Source of the DNA: Paenibacillus sp. HB172176 | GTDB taxonomy: Bacteria > Bacillota > Bacilli > Paenibacillales > Paenibacillaceae | Direction: 5' to 3' | DNA: 45,180 nt | Assembly: GCF_011947265.1 (NCBI RefSeq) | Contig: NZ_JAATHD010000038.1 | Location: 1 to 45,180 of the forward strand | In this document: piece by piece, positions 41,852 through 45,180 of the stretch | Numbering within the stretch: position 1 is the stretch's first letter | Layout: each line of letters begins with the position of its first letter | The notes under the pieces: model-generated | The model's database searches: none | What the model was told of the DNA's origin: nothing | The model's input: the letters and a program-made list of their open reading frames with translations, nothing else | Position numbers and translations under genes: made by a program

Positions 41852-43210
41852 ATGAAGATGCGGTATAGAGGCAGAGCGGCCATCTACTTGCTAGGGGCGA
41901 TTCTCGTATTCACGATGATGATGACGGCTTGCTCGAACAACAACGGTTCGAATAATGGCTCGGGTAACGGCTCGAATAACAACAAGGAAACCAATCAGCC
42001 AGCAGACAACGGAAACGGCAGCGAGTCTGCCAAGGATGTAACGATCTCTTACACCATTTGGGACAAAATTCAACAGCCTGCCATGGAAGCGATCGCCAAG
42101 GAATTCACGGCGGAGCATCCTAATATTCATGTCAAGGTAGAGGTTATTCCTTGGGCGGATTATTGGACGAAGATGTCCGCAGCGGCTCCTGCCGGAACCC
42201 TGCCTGACGTGTTCTGGATGCATGGCGGTCAATTCATCAAATACGCAACCGGCGGCAATTTCATCGAGCCGATCACGGATCTGATCGATTCGGGCGCGGT
42301 CAACCTGGACGATTACGCTTCGAACCTGGGCTCCATCTACACGCTCGACGGCGTGAGCTATGGCGTTCCGAAGGATTTTGACACGATCGGTCTTGCCTAC
42401 AACAAGGAATTATTCGATGCGGCGGGCATCCCTTATCCGGATGATACATGGGATTACAACAAGCTGGCTGAGGTGGCGAAGCAGCTCTCCCAGCCTGACA
42501 AGGGCATCTACGGCTTCGGCGCCAAGATGGATACGCAGGTCGGCTACTGGAATGACATGATTGCGAACGGCGGTTATGTGCTGAACGACGATATGACCAA
42601 ATCCGGCTATGATGATCCGGCTTCGATCGAAGCGCTCAAGTTCCGCTATCAGATGATTCTGGACGGCGCTTCCCCGACGCATCAACAGTTCACGGACACG
42701 GAAGCGACAGAGATGTTCAAGTCCGGCAAGCTGGCGATGACCTTCGAAGGCTCATGGCGCAACAGCGATATCGACAGCAGTGAGATTATCCACGGCAAAT
42801 GGGATTGGGCAGTATTGCCTAAGGGCAAGGTAACGCGCGGCAACATCATTAACGGACTTGGCAACGTGATGTCGGCGCAAGGCAAGCACAAGGAAGAATC
42901 GAAGCTGTTCCTGGCCTTCCTGGGCTCCAAGCGCGCAGCGGAAATTACGGCGGAGATGGGCGCTGCAATTCCGGCCTTCAAGGGCACGCAGGACGCATGG
43001 GTCGCGTCGAATCCGGATCTGAATTTGCAAATCTTCATTGATCAAGCGGCGAATGCCGTTCCGTATCCAAGCGGCTCGAAAGCTTACCCGGTTTGGTTCG
43101 CCAAAGAGCCTGAGATCATGTCGCAGGCATGGGGCGGAGCAATCTCGATTGAAGACGGCGCCAAGAAGGTTGCCGACATGATGAATCAAGCGATTGAAGA
43201 CGCGAAATAG
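41852..43210 (+). CDS. Sugar-binding lipoprotein, extracellular solute-binding family 1
   Basis: The product is 452 residues: signal with lipobox MTAC (Cys27), an Asn/Ser/Gly-rich tether (about 28-58), then a MalE/UgpB-type binding fold beginning VTISYTIWDKIQQPAMEAIA. It captures a sugar for the two permeases downstream. It belongs to a different family from the binding protein at 14849, so the two importers probably take different substrates. A stem-loop follows before the permease genes. Confidence 0.94.
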   Translation: MKMRYRGRAAIYLLGAILVFTMMMTACSNNNGSNNGSGNGSNNNKETNQPADNGNGSESAKDVTISYTIWDKIQQPAMEAIAKEFTAEHPNIHVKVEVIPWADYWTKMSAAAPAGTLPDVFWMHGGQFIKYATGGNFIEPITDLIDSGAVNLDDYASNLGSIYTLDGVSYGVPKDFDTIGLAYNKELFDAAGIPYPDDTWDYNKLAEVAKQLSQPDKGIYGFGAKMDTQVGYWNDMIANGGYVLNDDMTKSGYDDPASIEALKFRYQMILDGASPTHQQFTDTEATEMFKSGKLAMTFEGSWRNSDIDSSEIIHGKWDWAVLPKGKVTRGNIINGLGNVMSAQGKHKEESKLFLAFLGSKRAAEITAEMGAAIPAFKGTQDAWVASNPDLNLQIFIDQAANAVPYPSGSKAYPVWFAKEPEIMSQAWGGAISIEDGAKKVADMMNQAIEDAK

Positions 43211-43231
43211 ATTTCCAAACAAGAAGAGTGT

Positions 43232-43268
43232 CGCAGGCCTTCCGTTCCAGAGGAGCGGAGCGCCTGCG
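43232..43268 (+). promoter_or_regulatory. Intercistronic hairpin after the sugar-binding gene
   Basis: CGCAGGC (43232-43238) pairs with GCCTGCG (43262-43268), with an inner TCCG/CGGA pairing. There is no U-run. It is probably a stabiliser that raises the binding-protein message over the permease messages. Confidence 0.65.
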
Positions 43269-43290
43269 GCAATCGAACGAGGTGGCAAAA

Positions 43291-44160
43291 ATGAATTCGA
43301 GAAGCAGATATCTATGGGCGTACATCATGATTGCCCCTACATTAATCGGCACATTGGTATTCTGGAGCTGGCCGGCCGTCTATTCAATTTACCTTGGATT
43401 TCTGAAGTCGGAAAATTTCGGAATGGTGAATCATTGGGTCGGGCTTCGGAATTACGACAAGCTGTTCCACGACGAAGAGTTCTGGCAAAATCTGCGCAAT
43501 ACGCTCTATTACATGGTGCTGTTCGTGCCGGCTACGATTGTGCTGTCCACCTTCTTCGCCGTGCTGCTCAATGCCAAGATAAGAGGACGCTCGATCTACC
43601 GGGTCATCTTCTTCCTGCCGCAGGTCACGATGCCGGCGGCGGCAGCCATGGTGTGGGTTGTCTTGTTCGCGCAGGATTACGGCTTGATCAATTATGTATT
43701 CGGTACGCATGTTTCCTGGCTGTCGGATCCGAGGTTCGCGATGTATTCGCTCGTTATCGTCGGGGTATGGGCGGCGATCGGATTCAACATGCTGCTTATT
43801 CTGGCGGGCTTGCAGGGCATTCCGAAATCGCTCTACGAGGCGGCGGAAATCGACGGAGCCGTTCGGTTCAACAAGTTCAGGTTCATTACGTTGCCGCTGC
43901 TGACGCCCACGCTGTTCTTCACCACAATCGTGCTGATGATCGGCGCTTCGCAAATTTTCGACGCGATCTACTTGCTAATTGGCAAAACCAATGTGGCGCT
44001 GCCCGCGGTCCGGTCGCTCGTCTATGCGTATTATCAAAATTCGTTCGTCTATTATGATCAGAACTACGGCGCGGCAATCATCAACATGCTGCTGGTTATG
44101 AATTTGCTTCTGACGGGCCTGCAGTTCCTGTTTCAGAAAAAATGGGTCGTATATGACTGA
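43291..44160 (+). CDS. Sugar ABC transporter permease (MalF/UgpA-type)
   Basis: The product is 289 residues from ATG 43291, behind CGAGGTGG; the open frame continues to 43228 but that part overlaps the hairpin. Six membrane segments are seen, and the EAA loop is SLYEAAEIDGAVRFNKF, which couples to the ATPase. It pairs with the permease 11 bases downstream. As with the first importer, the ATPase gene is not local. Confidence 0.93.
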   Translation: MNSRSRYLWAYIMIAPTLIGTLVFWSWPAVYSIYLGFLKSENFGMVNHWVGLRNYDKLFHDEEFWQNLRNTLYYMVLFVPATIVLSTFFAVLLNAKIRGRSIYRVIFFLPQVTMPAAAAMVWVVLFAQDYGLINYVFGTHVSWLSDPRFAMYSLVIVGVWAAIGFNMLLILAGLQGIPKSLYEAAEIDGAVRFNKFRFITLPLLTPTLFFTTIVLMIGASQIFDAIYLLIGKTNVALPAVRSLVYAYYQNSFVYYDQNYGAAIINMLLVMNLLLTGLQFLFQKKWVVYD

Positions 44161-44171
44161 GGAGGGGTAAG

Positions 44172-45011
44172 ATGAACATCAGCAGAGCCGCGTCCAATCG
44201 CAAGGTTAATATTACCATTCATATCGTTCTTCTTGCGACCTCCGTCGTCATGATCCTGCCGTTTCTCTGGATGATTCTCACATCCTTGAAAACGACGACG
44301 GAAGCGACGCAAATTCCGATTAAGGTCTTTCCTTCTTCGTTCCGCTGGGAAAGCTACAAGGAAGCGTTCGAGCAATCCTCGTTCAGCTATTACTATTTTA
44401 ACACGGCCATATCGGCGCTGATGAAGACGGTATTCCCGGTTATCTTCAGCTCCATGGCAGCCTTCGCCTTCGCGAGAATCAAGTTCCCGGGAAGAACGCT
44501 TTGCTTCTTCCTCATCATCTCGGTCATGATGGTGCCCAATCCGGTGTTCTATACGCCGCAATATTTGATGATGAGCAAGCTGGGGCTGGTCAATACGGTA
44601 ACGGCGCTCTGGATCGCAGCTCTGATCAGTCCGTTCGCGACCTTCTTGCTGCGGCAATTTTTCCTGGGCTTGTCGAAGGAGCTGGAGGAAGCTGCTGTTC
44701 TCGACGGCTGCAATCCGTTCCAAATTTACTGGCACATCATGCTGCCGCTAGTCAGATCGGCGCTCGTCGCGATTGTGATCATTCAACTGCTTTGGGCGTG
44801 GAACGAGCTGCAATGGCCGCTCATTATTAACAGCTCTCCCGAGAAGCTGACCTTGTCGGCGGGCCTGGCGACACTCGTCTCAAAGTTCGCTACGAATTAT
44901 CCGGTGCTCATGGCGGGAGCCTTTATGGCGGTTATTCCGATGATTGTGTTGTTCTTTATTTTTCAGAAACGATTTATTGAGGGCGTGGCGTTCAGCGCGC
45001 ATAAGGGTTGA
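44172..45011 (+). CDS. Sugar ABC transporter permease (MalG/UgpE-type)
   Basis: The product is 279 residues with six membrane segments. The EAA loop is ELEEAAVLDGCNPFQIYWHI, and the C-terminus FIEGVAFSAHKG is typical of MalG-like subunits. ATG follows GAGGAGGGG. It ends the second importer operon; a hairpin with a T-rich tail follows. Confidence 0.94.
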   Translation: MNISRAASNRKVNITIHIVLLATSVVMILPFLWMILTSLKTTTEATQIPIKVFPSSFRWESYKEAFEQSSFSYYYFNTAISALMKTVFPVIFSSMAAFAFARIKFPGRTLCFFLIISVMMVPNPVFYTPQYLMMSKLGLVNTVTALWIAALISPFATFLLRQFFLGLSKELEEAAVLDGCNPFQIYWHIMLPLVRSALVAIVIIQLLWAWNELQWPLIINSSPEKLTLSAGLATLVSKFATNYPVLMAGAFMAVIPMIVLFFIFQKRFIEGVAFSAHKG

Positions 45012-45015
45012 GAGA

Positions 45016-45055
45016 AAGGGGAGTCGCGGGTGATGGCGGCCCCTTGCCTTTTTAT
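45016..45055 (+). terminator. Probable terminator of the second importer operon
   Basis: AAGGGG (45016-45021) pairs with CCCCTT (45040-45045), with an inner CGC/GCG pairing, followed by GCC and TTTTT. It lies directly before the group II intron start. Confidence 0.65.
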
Positions 45056-45061
45056 TATATT

Positions 45062-45180
45062 GCGCGCCTAGCCAAGCTAGGCACAACTAGCCGGTGAAAG
45101 TCCGGTCGAGGTAAGAGCCAAGTCGCCTCGTAGCTGACAGGCAACTGGTGGAGAGATCCTAAGGTTGAAGCCCTGTGACA
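45062..45180 (+). mobile_element. Group II intron (class C-like), 5' part, cut by the window end
   Basis: The segment has the layout of domain I of bacterial group IIC introns: a 5' GCGCGCC close to the usual GUGYGCC start, then GCCGGTGAAAGTCCGG (a conserved stem-loop), GAGGTAAG, and later GGTGGAGAGATCCTAAGG with GTTGAAGC. The order matches the class as I know it from B. halodurans-type introns. The intron would continue to the right and normally carries a reverse transcriptase gene in domain IV. Class C introns prefer to land just after terminator hairpins, which is exactly its position here. The first base is uncertain by a few positions. Confidence 0.8.

Noticed and set aside
43194..44057. 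287-codon frame overlapping the MalF-type permease gene
   Set aside because: It is in another frame of the same strand, Arg/Gly-rich, and overlaps a permease with a clear EAA loop and ribosome site.

Overview
This window looks like chromosomal DNA of a Paenibacillus-type soil bacterium (Bacillota). The signs are balanced base composition, purine-rich Shine-Dalgarno sites with frequent GTG and TTG starts, YesN/YesM-type two-component systems with AraC output, LplB/YtcP-type sugar importers, lipoprotein solute-binding proteins, and a giant SLH-anchored surface protein. No rRNA, tRNA, CRISPR array or prophage was seen. The species is an inference from gene style, not from a marker gene.

Layout. 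(1) 1-5105: alpha/beta hydrolase, an AraC regulator divergent from a PhyH-type dioxygenase, then a scarred stretch (3205-4451) holding a 5'-truncated Fic gene, an MFS remnant and a 33-bp direct repeat of the fic 3' end, then an SGNH hydrolase. (2) 5225-19979: a secreted multidomain GH9 enzyme divergent from a response regulator/histidine kinase pair. The pair is followed by an ABC importer (two permeases and a lipoprotein) and three catabolic enzymes (FAD oxidoreductase, Gfo/Idh/MocA dehydrogenase, TIM-barrel isomerase). (3) 20165-25236: second SGNH hydrolase, YrdB-like membrane protein, an exported coiled-coil protein paired with an AIM24-like protein, a broken methyltransferase, an amidase and a DinB-like protein. 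(4) 25496-28301: a three-gene ABC-2 exporter with a tiny translationally coupled leader ORF, then a possible 30-aa peptide. (5) 28561-35022: a 2153-aa surface protein with two DUF4874/DUF4832-type modules, three carbohydrate-binding-like modules, a Big_2 domain and three SLH repeats. (6) 35628-40134: sulfatase, AraC regulator, and a second TIM-barrel isomerase plus Gfo/Idh/MocA pair. (7) 40418-45011: a stalk-domain protein and a second complete sugar importer. (8) 45062-end: the 5' part of a probable group IIC intron just past the importer's terminator.

The main theme is outside-to-inside glycan use. Secreted or wall-anchored enzymes (GH9, the DUF4832 protein) and esterase/sulfatase activities would trim a decorated polysaccharide. 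Two importers would take up the products, and oxidative sugar enzymes would process them. The recurring Gfo/Idh/MocA plus TIM-barrel isomerase pair resembles known 3-keto-glycoside systems, so the 9249-19979 locus is the best candidate for an uncharacterised pathway. A second theme is genome plasticity: at least three decayed genes, a 95%-identical 86/87-bp dispersed repeat, a second dispersed 39-bp motif, and the intron.
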